A stretch of 64,000 bases of DNA from Cupriavidus sp. (GCA_031181345.1 JAPSLC010000018.1:1-64000); one strand, 5' to 3'; counted from the first letter of the stretch, positions 35,686 through 44,047 are shown. Program-made: numbers and translations. The notes: a model not told the origin generated them from the sequence alone.

Positions 35686-36228
35686 ATGTCGATCCAGCAC
35701 GCCCTTCTGACCTCGTTGATGGAGAAGCCCTCGTCAGGCTACGAACTGGCGCGGCGCTTCGACAAGTCGATCGGCTATTTCTGGCACGCCACGCACCAGC
35801 AGATCTATCGCGAACTCGGCCGCATGGCCGAACGCGGCTGGATCGCCGCGCAGGATGACGAAGGGGACGCGCGCAGCCGCAAGAAGGTCTATCGCGTGCT
35901 GCCGGCAGGGCGGGAAGAACTGGTGCGCTGGGTGTTGTCGCCCACGGCGGGGCTGGACCAGCGCGACGAGATCCTGGTCAAGCTGCGCGCCGACGCGGTG
36001 GCCGGTCCGCTGGGCCTGGGCGACGAGATGCGGCGCATGATCGCGCTGCACGAGGAGCGGCTGGCCACCTATCGCGCGATCGAGCAGCGCGACTTCGCCG
36101 ACCCGCAACCGGACCGCGCGCAACAGCTGCGGCATGCGCTGCTGCGGCGGGGGATCCGTTACGAAGAGGATTGGGTGGCGTGGGGGACGGCGGTGTTGCC
36201 GTTGCTGGAGCCGGGAGGCGGGCGGTAG
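35686..36228 (+). CDS. PadR-family transcriptional regulator
   Basis: 180 aa. The winged helix HTH is at the N-terminus: ALLTSLMEKPSSGYELARRF, then GYFWHATHQQIYRELGRMAE, the hallmark of PadR. The C-terminal Vir-like helical dimerisation domain follows (LRADAVAGPLGLGDEMRRMI and beyond). Members repress phenolic acid decarboxylase or drug transporter genes. The upstream 220 bp, shared with the divergent gene at 35465, is AT-rich and probably holds both promoters. Confidence 0.9.
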   Translation: MSIQHALLTSLMEKPSSGYELARRFDKSIGYFWHATHQQIYRELGRMAERGWIAAQDDEGDARSRKKVYRVLPAGREELVRWVLSPTAGLDQRDEILVKLRADAVAGPLGLGDEMRRMIALHEERLATYRAIEQRDFADPQPDRAQQLRHALLRRGIRYEEDWVAWGTAVLPLLEPGGGR

Positions 36229-36295
36229 CTTGCGTGGCAATGGCGGCGTTGCCCGCTGACGCCGCACCAGGATGTCGATATGGAATTGGACTTCG

Positions 36296-36706
36296 CTAAC
36301 CGATACCGCAGATCGCTGCCACCCGCAGTCGAATCTCTTTGAGTTCCGGTTCGGTCGCGCATTGCCCGTCGTAGCGAGCATTTCGGGCGATCCAATCCAA
36401 CGTGGTGATCTGATCCGGCAGAGCTGCGCATTCGCGCGGCATGCCCGATATACGCACTTGCATGCGGGCACGAGCGGTGCCGGCAGGCGCGAGAGAGGTC
36501 GTGAGCGGAGCCCCGATAAAGCGCTTTGTCGGGCCGTTGATTCCTGCCGGCGACAACACCAGTATGGGCCGGAAGCCCGCTTGTTCATGTCCCTTTGTTG
36601 GATCGAGGCTCATCCACCAAATTTCCCCCGCTTGGGGAACCCGATGCTGAACATCGGCCGTTGCGAACCCGTCGATTGCCGTGCCGCTCGTCGTGGTTGA
36701 TCGCAT
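36296..36706 (-). CDS. MazF/PemK-type toxin endoribonuclease
   Basis: 136 aa from the ATG at 36706; a TTG two codons earlier is also possible. The family signature is intact: GEIWWMSLDPTKGHEQAGFR and PILVLSPAGING, then APLTTS. MazF toxins cleave mRNA at short motifs; the Arg and Thr/Ser active-site residues lie in the DPTKGHEQAGFRP and PLTTS blocks. The N-terminal 27 residues form an unusual extension before the fold. The antitoxin gene ends 9 bp upstream, in one operon. The base composition of this pair is visibly less GC-rich than its surroundings, as in a transferred module. Confidence 0.92.
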   Translation of the reverse strand: MRSTTTSGTAIDGFATADVQHRVPQAGEIWWMSLDPTKGHEQAGFRPILVLSPAGINGPTKRFIGAPLTTSLAPAGTARARMQVRISGMPRECAALPDQITTLDWIARNARYDGQCATEPELKEIRLRVAAICGIG

Positions 36707-36715
36707 AGACAATCA

Positions 36716-36988
36716 TCAGTCGTTATCAGGATTGCCCACGGCACCAAATTCATTGCCTACCGGAGCTCCCCAATCGACGGTAGGCTCGACCTCATGCCCG
36801 GCTTGCAGTTCGAGGATGAACTCTTCCAGCGAGAAGGAAGGCTCTGCCTTCTTTTCCAGGACCAATTTCCCCTCAAGTACCGTCGCCTCTATCACCGCGT
36901 TCTCAGTGATATTTGCTTCTTCTGCCAGATACGACGGAATGCGAAGAGCAAGACTGTTGCCCCAGCGCTTCACTGTCAATGCGGTCAT
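36716..36988 (-). CDS. MazE-type antitoxin (AbrB fold)
   Basis: 90 aa. N-terminal swapped-hairpin DNA-binding domain: VKRWGNSLALRIPSYLAEEA. The acidic C-terminus (SFSLEEFILELQAGHEVEPT and on) would wrap the toxin. GAGGAAC upstream of the ATG at 36988. It would repress its own promoter. Confidence 0.92.
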   Translation of the reverse strand: MTALTVKRWGNSLALRIPSYLAEEANITENAVIEATVLEGKLVLEKKAEPSFSLEEFILELQAGHEVEPTVDWGAPVGNEFGAVGNPDND

Positions 36989-37155
36989 TAGCTGTTCCTC
37001 TACTTTGAAACTTCGCTCGTGAGGAGAGCCCCCGTGATCTGGTCGTCATGTTCGGGGAGCGGGACCGCAGGCTATACCGCAGACGTCTCCATTCTTTAGG
37101 TCCACGGTCACCCGGTTCATAACTTTGGTAACGGGGGCCGTTGCCGTGCGGCGTT

Positions 37156-37184
37156 CCCACGTATCTACAGTGTAGATACGTGGG
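37156..37184. promoter_or_regulatory. 29-bp perfect palindrome
   Basis: CCCACGTATCTACA (37156-37169), one central G, and the exact reverse complement (37171-37184). It lies 168 bp upstream of the antitoxin start and 65 bp downstream of the stop of the 37249 gene. With no T run on either side it is more like an operator than a terminator. Confidence 0.75.
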
Positions 37185-37248
37185 TCGGGCAAGTCAATCA
37201 GACTCCCTGCGATGGAGCGGCAACGAGAACGCTCGCCGTCCAATTCCT

Positions 37249-38238
37249 TTACACCAGGTTGCGCGCCACAACGCTGGCGCCGGCCTCCACCAGCCCAAGT
37301 CGGCGGCGTGCCAGCGCGTATTCCTCGGCGAAGCGGTCCACCAGGTCGGCGGCGGGTACCACGCGCTTGATGGCGCCGACGCCCTGGCCGGCGCCCCAGA
37401 TGTCCTTCCACGGCTTGACGCGGTTCGAGCCGAAGTTCATGGCGGTCGGATCGGAGGCGGGCAGCGCTTCCGGGTCCAGGCCGGCGTTGACGATGCTCTG
37501 GCGCAGGTAGTTGCCATGCACGCCAGTGAAGAGGTTGGAATAGACGATGTCGCCGGCGGTGCTGTCCACGATCATCTGCTTGTAGGCCGGCTGCGCGTTG
37601 GCTTCCTCGGTGGCGATGAAGGCCGAGCCGATATACGCCAGGTCGGCGCCCGCGGCCTGGGCCGCCAGGATGCCGTTGCCGCTGGCGATGGCGCCCGACA
37701 GCAGCAGCGGGCCATCGAACCACTCGCGGATTTCATGCAGCAGCGCGAACGGCGATTGCGTGCCGGCATGGCCCCCGGCACCCGCGGCCACGGCGATCAG
37801 GCCGTCCGCACCCTTGTCGATTGCCTTGTGCGCAAACGTGTTGTTGATGATGTCGTGCAGCACGATGCCGCCATACGAGTGCACCGCCTGGTTGACCTCG
37901 ACGCGCGCCCCCAGCGAGGTGATCACGATCGGCACCTTGTAGCGCACGCACAGTTCCAGGTCGTGTTCGAGCCGGTCGTTCGACTTGTGCACGATCTGGT
38001 TGACGGCAAACGGCGCCGACGGGCGGTCCGGATGCCTGGCGTCGTACTCGGCCAGTTCCGTGGTGATGCGGTCCAGCCATTCCTCCAGCAGCGACGCGGG
38101 CCGCGCATTCAGCGCCGGAAAGGAGCCGACCACGCCGGCCTTGCACTGCGCGATCACCAGATCGGGATTGGAGATGATGAACAGCGGCGAACACACCACC
38201 GGCAGGCGCAGGCGTTGCAGGAGCGGGGGAAGGGACAT
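37249..38238 (-). CDS. Nitronate monooxygenase-like flavin oxidoreductase
   Basis: 329 aa. A TIM-barrel NMO/2-nitropropane dioxygenase family protein: N-terminal PVVCSPLFIISNPDLVIAQC, the barrel block IVHKSNDRLEHDLELC, GADGLIAVAAGAGGHAGTQS with the conserved active-site His, GPLLLSGAIASGNGILAAQA, and GADLAYIGSAFIATEEANAQ. It would oxidise alkyl nitronates using FMN, but some members have other roles. A strong MarR-like palindrome lies 55 bp upstream of its start, so it is probably regulated by an external repressor. Confidence 0.9.
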   Translation of the reverse strand: MSLPPLLQRLRLPVVCSPLFIISNPDLVIAQCKAGVVGSFPALNARPASLLEEWLDRITTELAEYDARHPDRPSAPFAVNQIVHKSNDRLEHDLELCVRYKVPIVITSLGARVEVNQAVHSYGGIVLHDIINNTFAHKAIDKGADGLIAVAAGAGGHAGTQSPFALLHEIREWFDGPLLLSGAIASGNGILAAQAAGADLAYIGSAFIATEEANAQPAYKQMIVDSTAGDIVYSNLFTGVHGNYLRQSIVNAGLDPEALPASDPTAMNFGSNRVKPWKDIWGAGQGVGAIKRVVPAADLVDRFAEEYALARRRLGLVEAGASVVARNLV

Positions 38239-38292
38239 GGCGGCCTCGGTTCGGACGAATGGGTTGGACGGCGGGATTGATATGCGGTTTTA

Positions 38293-38310
38293 TATGCAAC
38301 CAGTTGCATA
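38293..38310 (-). promoter_or_regulatory. Operator-like palindrome TATGCAAC-CA-GTTGCATA
   Basis: An 18-bp perfect dyad (8-2-8) 55-72 bp upstream of the start at 38238. The core ATGCAACnnGTTGCAT has the form of MarR-family operators for phenolic-type regulators. A partial repeat TATGCGGTTTTATATGCAAC overlaps it on the left. Confidence 0.65.
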
Positions 38311-38480
38311 GTGAAGCGAAAGTTAGCACGGCCTTGGCGGGCTTTCAATAGCCGTTCCTGCCCCGCACGCGCGCTGTGACGCTTCCGCCGGGCGATTACC
38401 GTACGGTGCCCCGCATCCGCTGCGTGGGGGCGCGGTGGCGCCTTGTCTACAATGTGCCCAACGAATCAGCAGGAGTGCAG

Positions 38481-39500
38481 GTGAGCGATGATCCTCGACC
38501 GGTAGCCGGGAGCCGACGCGATCTGTTCGAAGGCAATCTGGCGGACTGGCATGCCGATCCCGAGCGGGCCTTCGACGGCTGGCTCGCCGTGCATGGCTTC
38601 GGCCATGGCACCGCGGTGGTCTATCGCGCGATGTGGGGCAAGCTGCTGCGCTGGTCGCGCGAGCACGGCGTCGCGCCCCTGTCGTGGTCGGCGGCGCAGA
38701 TCGGCGCCTTTCTCGATGCCGAAGGGCTGCACAAGCGCCATCGCTATCGCTATACGCGGCTGATCGAGCGCGTCTTTCATTACCTGTCCCTGCAGCAGGC
38801 GGGCCTGCATAACCCCGGCAGCCAGGCGGTGCGCGCCCATCTGGCCGATGGCGACAACGATCCGACGCCCTTCCTGCTGCCCGCCGAGTGCGAGGCCCTG
38901 GTGGCGCGGGTACTGGAACCGGTCTGCCTGCCGGACCCGGATGCCACGCCCAGCCCGACCGCCTGGAAACGCGCGCGGGATATCGCCGTGGTGGCCGCGA
39001 TGCTGGGCGGCGGTCTCAAGGTGGGCGAGGTGCGCGGGCTGCGGCTCGACAGCGTCGCGGCCGACGCCAGCGAACTGCGCCTGACCCGGACCGACAACGG
39101 CCGTACCTATCGCGCGCCGGTGTTCGACTTCGCCCGTCGCCCGTTGCTCGCCTGGCTGGCGGTGCGCGAGCTGGGCGGCACGCTCGGCACGCTCGTGTTC
39201 CCCGCCCAGCCGGCCGGAAGGCCGTTGCACGCCGCCTCGCTGTATCGCCGCGTCGAGCAGCTGCTGGACGAGGCCGGCGTGCTGGCCGGGCGTACCGAGC
39301 GCGCCTCGCCGCAGACGCTGCGCAATACCTATGGCGCGCTGCACTTCGAAGCCGGCGCCGAGCCGGCGGCAGTCGCCCAGTATCTGGGCATGCGCGACCT
39401 GGAATCCGGCTGGCGGCTGCATGCCGCCTACATCGCCTGGCAGGCCCGCAGCGGCCAGGTGGCCGCCGCCGGGTCCGAATCGCCGGCCGGGTTACCATAA
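38481..39500 (+). CDS. Tyrosine-recombinase-like protein, catalytic residues degenerate
   Basis: 339 aa, GTG start at 38481 with AGGAG at a good distance. N-terminal SAM-like core-binding domain (about 20-115), then a catalytic-domain fold (about 130-325). Compared with XerC/D, the first Arg position is Lys180 (GGGLKVGEVRG), the HxxR His is Gln278 (QTLR, Arg281 kept), the LGH His is Met304 (LGMRDLESG), and no Tyr stands at the usual place; the next Tyr is 317. It is therefore unlikely to recombine DNA in the standard way. It keeps a DNA-binding architecture, so a structural or regulatory role is possible. Not part of an obvious phage. Confidence 0.8.
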   Translation: MSDDPRPVAGSRRDLFEGNLADWHADPERAFDGWLAVHGFGHGTAVVYRAMWGKLLRWSREHGVAPLSWSAAQIGAFLDAEGLHKRHRYRYTRLIERVFHYLSLQQAGLHNPGSQAVRAHLADGDNDPTPFLLPAECEALVARVLEPVCLPDPDATPSPTAWKRARDIAVVAAMLGGGLKVGEVRGLRLDSVAADASELRLTRTDNGRTYRAPVFDFARRPLLAWLAVRELGGTLGTLVFPAQPAGRPLHAASLYRRVEQLLDEAGVLAGRTERASPQTLRNTYGALHFEAGAEPAAVAQYLGMRDLESGWRLHAAYIAWQARSGQVAAAGSESPAGLP

Positions 39501-39555
39501 CGCCCCTGACCGTGGCGGCTCGGCGCCGTCCGCATTCTCAATCGACAAGTTCACG

Positions 39556-40575
39556 ATGCCAGACACTCTGCTGCTGACCGGTGCCACCGGCTATATCGCT
39601 TCGCATACCTGGGTTGCCCTGCTCGCGGCTGGCTACCACGTGGTCGGCCTGGACAACCTGTCCAACAGCAATCGCGCGGTGGTCGAGCGGATCGCCACCA
39701 TTTCCGGCCAGACCCCGGATTTCGTCGAGGGCGATGTGCGCGATCGCGCGCTGCTGGACCGGCTGTTCGCCGAACGCAAGATCGGTGGCGCCATCCATTT
39801 CGCCGCGCTCAAGGCGGTCGGCGAATCGGTGACGCAGCCGCTCGCCTACTACGACAACAATCTGAACGGCCTGCTGACGCTGTGCGCGGCGATGCAGGCG
39901 GCCGACGTCAAGACGCTGGTATTCAGCTCCTCGGCCACCGTCTACGGCAATCCGCATACGGTACCGATCCGCGAGGAATTTCCGCTGTCGGCGACCAATC
40001 CCTACGGCCAGACCAAGCTGATGGGCGAGCAGATCCTGCGCGACCTCGAGCGCGCCGATCCGCACTGGCGTATCGGCTATCTGCGCTATTTCAATCCGGT
40101 CGGCGCGCACGAAAGCGGACTGATCGGCGAGGACCCGGGCGGCGTGCCGAACAATCTGATGCCCTATGTGGCGCAGGTGGCGGCAGGCCGCCGGGAGCGG
40201 CTGATGGTGTTCGGCGGCGACTATCCGACCCCGGATGGCACCGGCGTGCGCGACTACATTCACGTCTGCGACCTGGCCGACGGCCATCTGGCGGCGCTGC
40301 GCTATTTGAACGAGCGCGGCGAGGGCATGACAGTCAATCTCGGAACCGGCCGCGGTTATAGCGTGCTGGAAGTGGTGCAGGCCTATCGGCGCGCCAGCGG
40401 CAAACCGATTCCGTATGAAATCGTCGCGCGCCGGCCCGGGGATATTGCCTCGTGCTATGCCGATCCGGCATTGGCGCAGCGGCTGCTCGGCTGGCAGGCC
40501 CGCCACGATCTGGACCGGATGTGCGCGGATTCGTGGCGCTGGCAGTCGATGAATCCCCTGGGGTTTGCGTCCTGA
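39556..40575 (+). CDS. galE: UDP-glucose 4-epimerase
   Basis: 339 aa, normal GalE length. N-terminal nucleotide motif reads TGATGYIASH, where GalE usually has GGTGYIGSH. Active site: SSSATVYGN (Ser125/126) and Tyr150-xxx-Lys154 in NPYGQTKLMGE. RYFNPVGAHESGLIGEDPGG and GTGVRDYIHVCDLADGH follow the family. It converts UDP-glucose and UDP-galactose for surface polysaccharide. Separated from the upstream gene by 55 bp and closed by a strong terminator. Confidence 0.92.
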   Translation: MPDTLLLTGATGYIASHTWVALLAAGYHVVGLDNLSNSNRAVVERIATISGQTPDFVEGDVRDRALLDRLFAERKIGGAIHFAALKAVGESVTQPLAYYDNNLNGLLTLCAAMQAADVKTLVFSSSATVYGNPHTVPIREEFPLSATNPYGQTKLMGEQILRDLERADPHWRIGYLRYFNPVGAHESGLIGEDPGGVPNNLMPYVAQVAAGRRERLMVFGGDYPTPDGTGVRDYIHVCDLADGHLAALRYLNERGEGMTVNLGTGRGYSVLEVVQAYRRASGKPIPYEIVARRPGDIASCYADPALAQRLLGWQARHDLDRMCADSWRWQSMNPLGFAS

Positions 40576-40646
40576 TTCGCGGGCGCGGCCGCCTGCAGCC
40601 GCCGACAGCGCAGGCGTGCAGCGATGTCGGCGGTCGACGCGACCAT

Positions 40647-40684
40647 GAAAAAACCGGGCCTTGAGAGGCCCGGTCTTTTTTTTA
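40647..40684. terminator. Bidirectional terminator between galE and hns-like gene
   Basis: ACCGGGCC at 40653-40660 pairs with GGCCCGGT at 40667-40674 over a 6-nt loop; a run of T follows on the plus strand (40676-40683) and a run of A precedes it, which is a T run on the minus strand. It serves both convergent genes. Confidence 0.9.
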
Positions 40685-40767
40685 TTGCGCCGCGGCGGCC
40701 GGGAATCCCGGCGCCGGACGGCGTGCTGGTGCCGCGACGCCGCCAGGCATCGCGGCAGGCGCTGCGT

Positions 40768-41073
40768 TTATCGCACCAGGAAGTCGTCGATCGATTTACC
40801 GGAGGCCAGCGCCTGGGTCAGCCAACCCGGGCGCTTGCCGCGGCCCGTCCAGGTATTGCCGGCGCTGTCGCGGTAACGGACCGGGACTTTGCGTGCGGTT
40901 TTCTTGCTGGGTACCGCCTTGCTGCCAAAACCCAGATCTTCTGCGGTCAAGCCATATTCTTCGATTTTCTTGCGGATATCGTCGATTACCGCGGCTTGCT
41001 CTCGTGCCTTGATCTCTTCGGCTTGCTTCTGCAATTCGTTGATTTTCTGAACGATTTCCTGATAGGTTGCCAT
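40768..41073 (-). CDS. H-NS family nucleoid protein
   Basis: 101 aa from the ATG at 41073. The N-terminal coiled coil (ATYQEIVQKINELQKQAEEI and on) is the oligomerisation region. The C-terminal DNA-binding domain has the signature VPVRYRDSAGNTWTGRGKRPGW, which is the beta-proteobacterial variant of the TWTGxGRxP core. It silences AT-rich and foreign DNA. A good sigma-70-like promoter lies about 40-70 bp upstream of the start. A further upstream in-frame ATG (41112) would put the start before that promoter, so 41073 is right. Confidence 0.92.
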   Translation of the reverse strand: MATYQEIVQKINELQKQAEEIKAREQAAVIDDIRKKIEEYGLTAEDLGFGSKAVPSKKTARKVPVRYRDSAGNTWTGRGKRPGWLTQALASGKSIDDFLVR

Positions 41074-41114
41074 TTTGAGACCTCTGATTACGGTGGGCGA
41101 GACGAACGGCATGA

Positions 41115-41143
41115 ATTATAACGGCCTGGGTTAGCGATGCAAA
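41115..41143 (-). promoter_or_regulatory. Sigma-70-like promoter of the H-NS gene
   Basis: On the minus strand TATAAT (41115-41120) is a perfect -10 box, with TTTGCA (41138-41143) 17 bp upstream as a 4/6 match to -35. It lies 42-70 bp before the ATG at 41073. Confidence 0.7.
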
Positions 41144-41869
41144 TGCCGGCGCAGGCGGAAACCGATTTTTGACAAAATCGATCACGAAACCTTTCAAGGT
41201 GAACTTTTTCTGCGCCACCGAGTCTCCGCCGGCCGTCTCTGAGCGCTTTGCGGACGATTGCCGCCTTGCCGGCATGCTTTGACCAGGGTGTTTGGCTGAG
41301 TCTTTCGTTTGCGGCTTTCGTTTTGAACAATATGGCGCGGTAAAACGGATGCGATGTTGCTGTCGTTGGGTTTCCATCGCCCGGCGGCGTCGTGTTCCAC
41401 CATCCCTGCCGGCGCCCCCGCCGCCATTGCGCGATTCAAGTAATCCCTGCCAGCGGTCGATATCCCCTCAGCATGGGCTGTCGCCCGGCGTGTTGGCGGG
41501 CTGTCCGCCGCTACTGATCGATCCGAGTCGTCCCATGTCCTTGCGTTGCTTTGTCCTGCCTTCGTCGTCGAATGCCTCTGCGCGGCTTGTCGCCAGCGCT
41601 GGCGAAGCCGGGCGCCGTACGCCCCCCAAGGGCGGCTTGCGTTGCAATAAGGTGACGCCGCATGCACTACGCGCGGTGGCTATGCTAACGTCCCGGGCGG
41701 TATCGAGTTCGTGGCCAACCGCAGCCGCGGTGCGCGCCGTGCGCCGCCGTCCCGCCCCACGATTTGCCGCGCTCGACGCGGTTCCGCAATACCCCGGGCT
41801 TACCGTCACCGGCCTCTGCGCCGGAGCCTGACGGCGCCACTCACGCATTCCGCAGCGCCCCCTTTCGAT
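41144..41869. other. Intergenic region upstream of the EAL gene
   Basis: About 725 bp with no supported gene. It contains the sequence up to the start of the EAL-domain gene at 41870. No tRNA, repeat or obvious promoter with both boxes stands out; a TTGACA at 41169-41174 lacks a good -10 partner. Confidence 0.5.
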
Positions 41870-43816
41870 ATGAGTTTTAGCGTTCTGCTGCTCGCCATCC
41901 TGCTCGGCATCGCCGTCGGCCTAGGCCTTCGCGCTGCCGGCCGCGGCCGCGATGGGACGGGATGGCCCGGCCGCATGAGGGCCCTGACTGCGGGACTGAT
42001 GTCACAGGCGTCGGTCGGCCTGCCGGCCTGGGTCGTGCTGCTGTCCGGTTCGGTACCGGGATCGGCGGAGTGGTCGCAGGCGCTGGCCGCGCTGGCCGGC
42101 GGTATCGTGGCCACGGTGCTGACGCAATGGCTGCACCGCGCGCTGGCGTATTGGCGCGGTGCCGCGATGCTGGCCACGCTCGCCGGCGCGGGCGTGATTG
42201 CTGCGGCCGGGATCGGGCTCGGTCACCAGTGCGGCGGCTCCACCTCGCGCACTGCCTGCATCGAGGCGATGAATCTGCTGCATCCGGCATGGTTCGGCCT
42301 CGGGCTGGCGGTGCTGGGCACGGCAGCGTTCGCGCTGTTGTCGGTGTCGGGCCGCCGCCCGGCGCCGCAGCGCGAACGCGACGCTCTGCTGCACGATGCC
42401 GGCGAGCCCGAGGGCGAGCGCAGCGGCGGCGCGCCGCCGGGTTTGCCGACGCGGATCGCGCGCCGGCTCAATGGCCGCATACCCGGCCGGCTGACGGTCC
42501 GCCCCGTGGGGCGCGGCCAGGCGACGGTCGGGGAATACAGCGTGACCACCGACGTGCCGGATCGCGCCGCGTTCGCGCGCTGGCTCGACCAGTCGATCGC
42601 GCATGCGCGGCTGGCCGAGGCCAGCTGTGCGGTGCTGCTGATCCATATCGCCGACTTCCGGGAGGTCGACGAAGTCTTCGAGGTGCGCGCCGACGACATC
42701 CTCGCGCAGGACGCCAGCGTGCTGGCCCAGGCCGCGCTCGAACCGCACGATTTCCTGGCCCGCCTGGCGCGCGACGAGTTCGCGGTCGGCGTCCCGGCGC
42801 TGCTGAACTCGAATCGCGCGCACGAACTCGGCTCACGCGTGCTGGCGTCGATCTCCGAATTCGTCACCGCGCGCGGCCTGCAGATGCAGATCGGCGTCAA
42901 TATCGGCATCGCGGTCTACCCGCGCGACGCGCAGAGTTCGGAGGCGCTGATGCAGGCCGCGCGCGTCAGCCTGTCCGAGGCGCGCGAATCGGGCTCGAAC
43001 CAGGTGCGCACCTTCAATTCCGCGGCGGGCGAGCGGGCGCGCCGCATGCGCGTGATCCGCCGCGATCTGTGGCTGGCGATCCAGGACGACGGCCTGTCGC
43101 TCGAATACCAGCCCAAGTTCGACGTCGACGCGCATACCGTGGTGGGTGCCGAGGCGCTGTGCCGCTGGCGCCATCCCACGCTCGGCGCGGTCAATCCGGC
43201 CGAATTCATCATGGTGGCCGAGCAGTCCGGGCAGATCGACAAGCTCGACGACTGGGTCATCGCCAACGTCTGCCGGCAGGTGCGCGAGTGGCAGGACGCC
43301 GGCCTGCCGGTGGTTCCGGTCGCCATCAACGTGTCCGGGCTGCGTTTTGCCAGCCGCGATTTCCCGCAGTATCTGCTCGAGCAGATCCATCAGCACGACA
43401 TTCCGCCGTCGGCGATCACGCTCGAGATCACCGAGACGGCGGCGATGAAGGACATCGCGCAATCGCTCGAGACGCTGGCCGAACTGCAGGCGCTGGGCAT
43501 CCACGTCGCGCTGGACGACTTCGGCAGCGGCTATTCCAGCCTGGGCTATCTGAAGCGGCTGCGGGTCGGCACGCTGAAGATCGACCGCACGCTAATCGGC
43601 GGGCTGGAGTCGGACCCGCAGGGGCGCGCCATCGTCGGCTCGATGGTGGCGCTGGCGCACGAGTTGCGCATGCGGGTGGTGGCCGAAGGCGTCGAATCGC
43701 AGGCCCAGCTCGACATCCTGGCGCGCATGGGCTGCGACGAAGTCCAGGGCTATCTGCTGGCCCGCCCGATGGAAGCGAGCGCCTTCGCCGGCCTGCTGTC
43801 CAGCCCACGCCGCTGA
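41870..43816 (+). CDS. c-di-GMP phosphodiesterase: membrane, degenerate GGDEF, EAL
   Basis: 648 aa from the ATG at 41870. N-terminal membrane region (1-155, about four or five segments) with a short periplasmic Cys-containing loop (GHQCGGSTSRTACIE). A GGDEF fold follows (about 235-385), but the signature is ARDEF instead of GGDEF (near residue 301), so no cyclase activity is expected; it may bind GTP as a regulator. The EAL domain (about 400-640) is intact: GAEALCRWRHP, ITLEITETAAM, ALDDFGSGYSSLGYL and LKIDRTLI. It should cleave c-di-GMP, favouring motility. Next to a sigma-28 promoter and the chemotaxis genes. Confidence 0.92.
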   Translation: MSFSVLLLAILLGIAVGLGLRAAGRGRDGTGWPGRMRALTAGLMSQASVGLPAWVVLLSGSVPGSAEWSQALAALAGGIVATVLTQWLHRALAYWRGAAMLATLAGAGVIAAAGIGLGHQCGGSTSRTACIEAMNLLHPAWFGLGLAVLGTAAFALLSVSGRRPAPQRERDALLHDAGEPEGERSGGAPPGLPTRIARRLNGRIPGRLTVRPVGRGQATVGEYSVTTDVPDRAAFARWLDQSIAHARLAEASCAVLLIHIADFREVDEVFEVRADDILAQDASVLAQAALEPHDFLARLARDEFAVGVPALLNSNRAHELGSRVLASISEFVTARGLQMQIGVNIGIAVYPRDAQSSEALMQAARVSLSEARESGSNQVRTFNSAAGERARRMRVIRRDLWLAIQDDGLSLEYQPKFDVDAHTVVGAEALCRWRHPTLGAVNPAEFIMVAEQSGQIDKLDDWVIANVCRQVREWQDAGLPVVPVAINVSGLRFASRDFPQYLLEQIHQHDIPPSAITLEITETAAMKDIAQSLETLAELQALGIHVALDDFGSGYSSLGYLKRLRVGTLKIDRTLIGGLESDPQGRAIVGSMVALAHELRMRVVAEGVESQAQLDILARMGCDEVQGYLLARPMEASAFAGLLSSPRR

Positions 43817-43857
43817 ACCCCCCGCCGAACACACCCCACGCCACGAACGCCCGGCGC

Positions 43858-43885
43858 TAAAGGAAGCGCGCTTGCCCGCCGATAA
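43858..43885 (+). promoter_or_regulatory. Sigma-28 (FliA)-type promoter before the chemotaxis genes
   Basis: TAAAGGAA at 43858-43865 and a perfect GCCGATAA at 43878-43885 match TAAA/GCCGATAA, the flagellar sigma-28 consensus. The spacing between TAAA and GCCGATAA is 16 nt against the usual 15. It lies 163 bp before the CheY-like gene at 44048. Confidence 0.75.
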
Positions 43886-44047
43886 GTCTGGCTGGCGCAC
43901 AGCGCCGCGGTATGGGGCCCATCCGGGTCCGATATGGCGGCACGCGCCGCAGCGATGCGCCGGCAGGGGCCGGCGCCGACCAGCACAGAACGCGGATCGC
44001 CCCACGCCGCCAGCCGGCCGATCCGCCGCCGTTTCGAGGTAGCCGCC

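Noticed and set aside
37156..37184. The 29-bp palindrome as an intrinsic terminator of the flavin oxidoreductase gene
   Set aside because: No T run follows the hairpin on either strand, and it is 65 bp beyond the stop codon.
37020..37250. A minus-strand reading frame between the antitoxin gene and the oxidoreductase gene that looks fairly protein-like (IYTVDTWERRTATAPVTKVM)
   Set aside because: No start codon with a ribosome binding site, and the palindrome lies in it. It could be a remnant of a lost gene, but there is not enough to annotate it.
38481..39500. A prophage or integrative element marked by the recombinase-like gene
   Set aside because: No phage, att-like direct repeat or tRNA gene is visible nearby, and the protein lacks catalytic residues.
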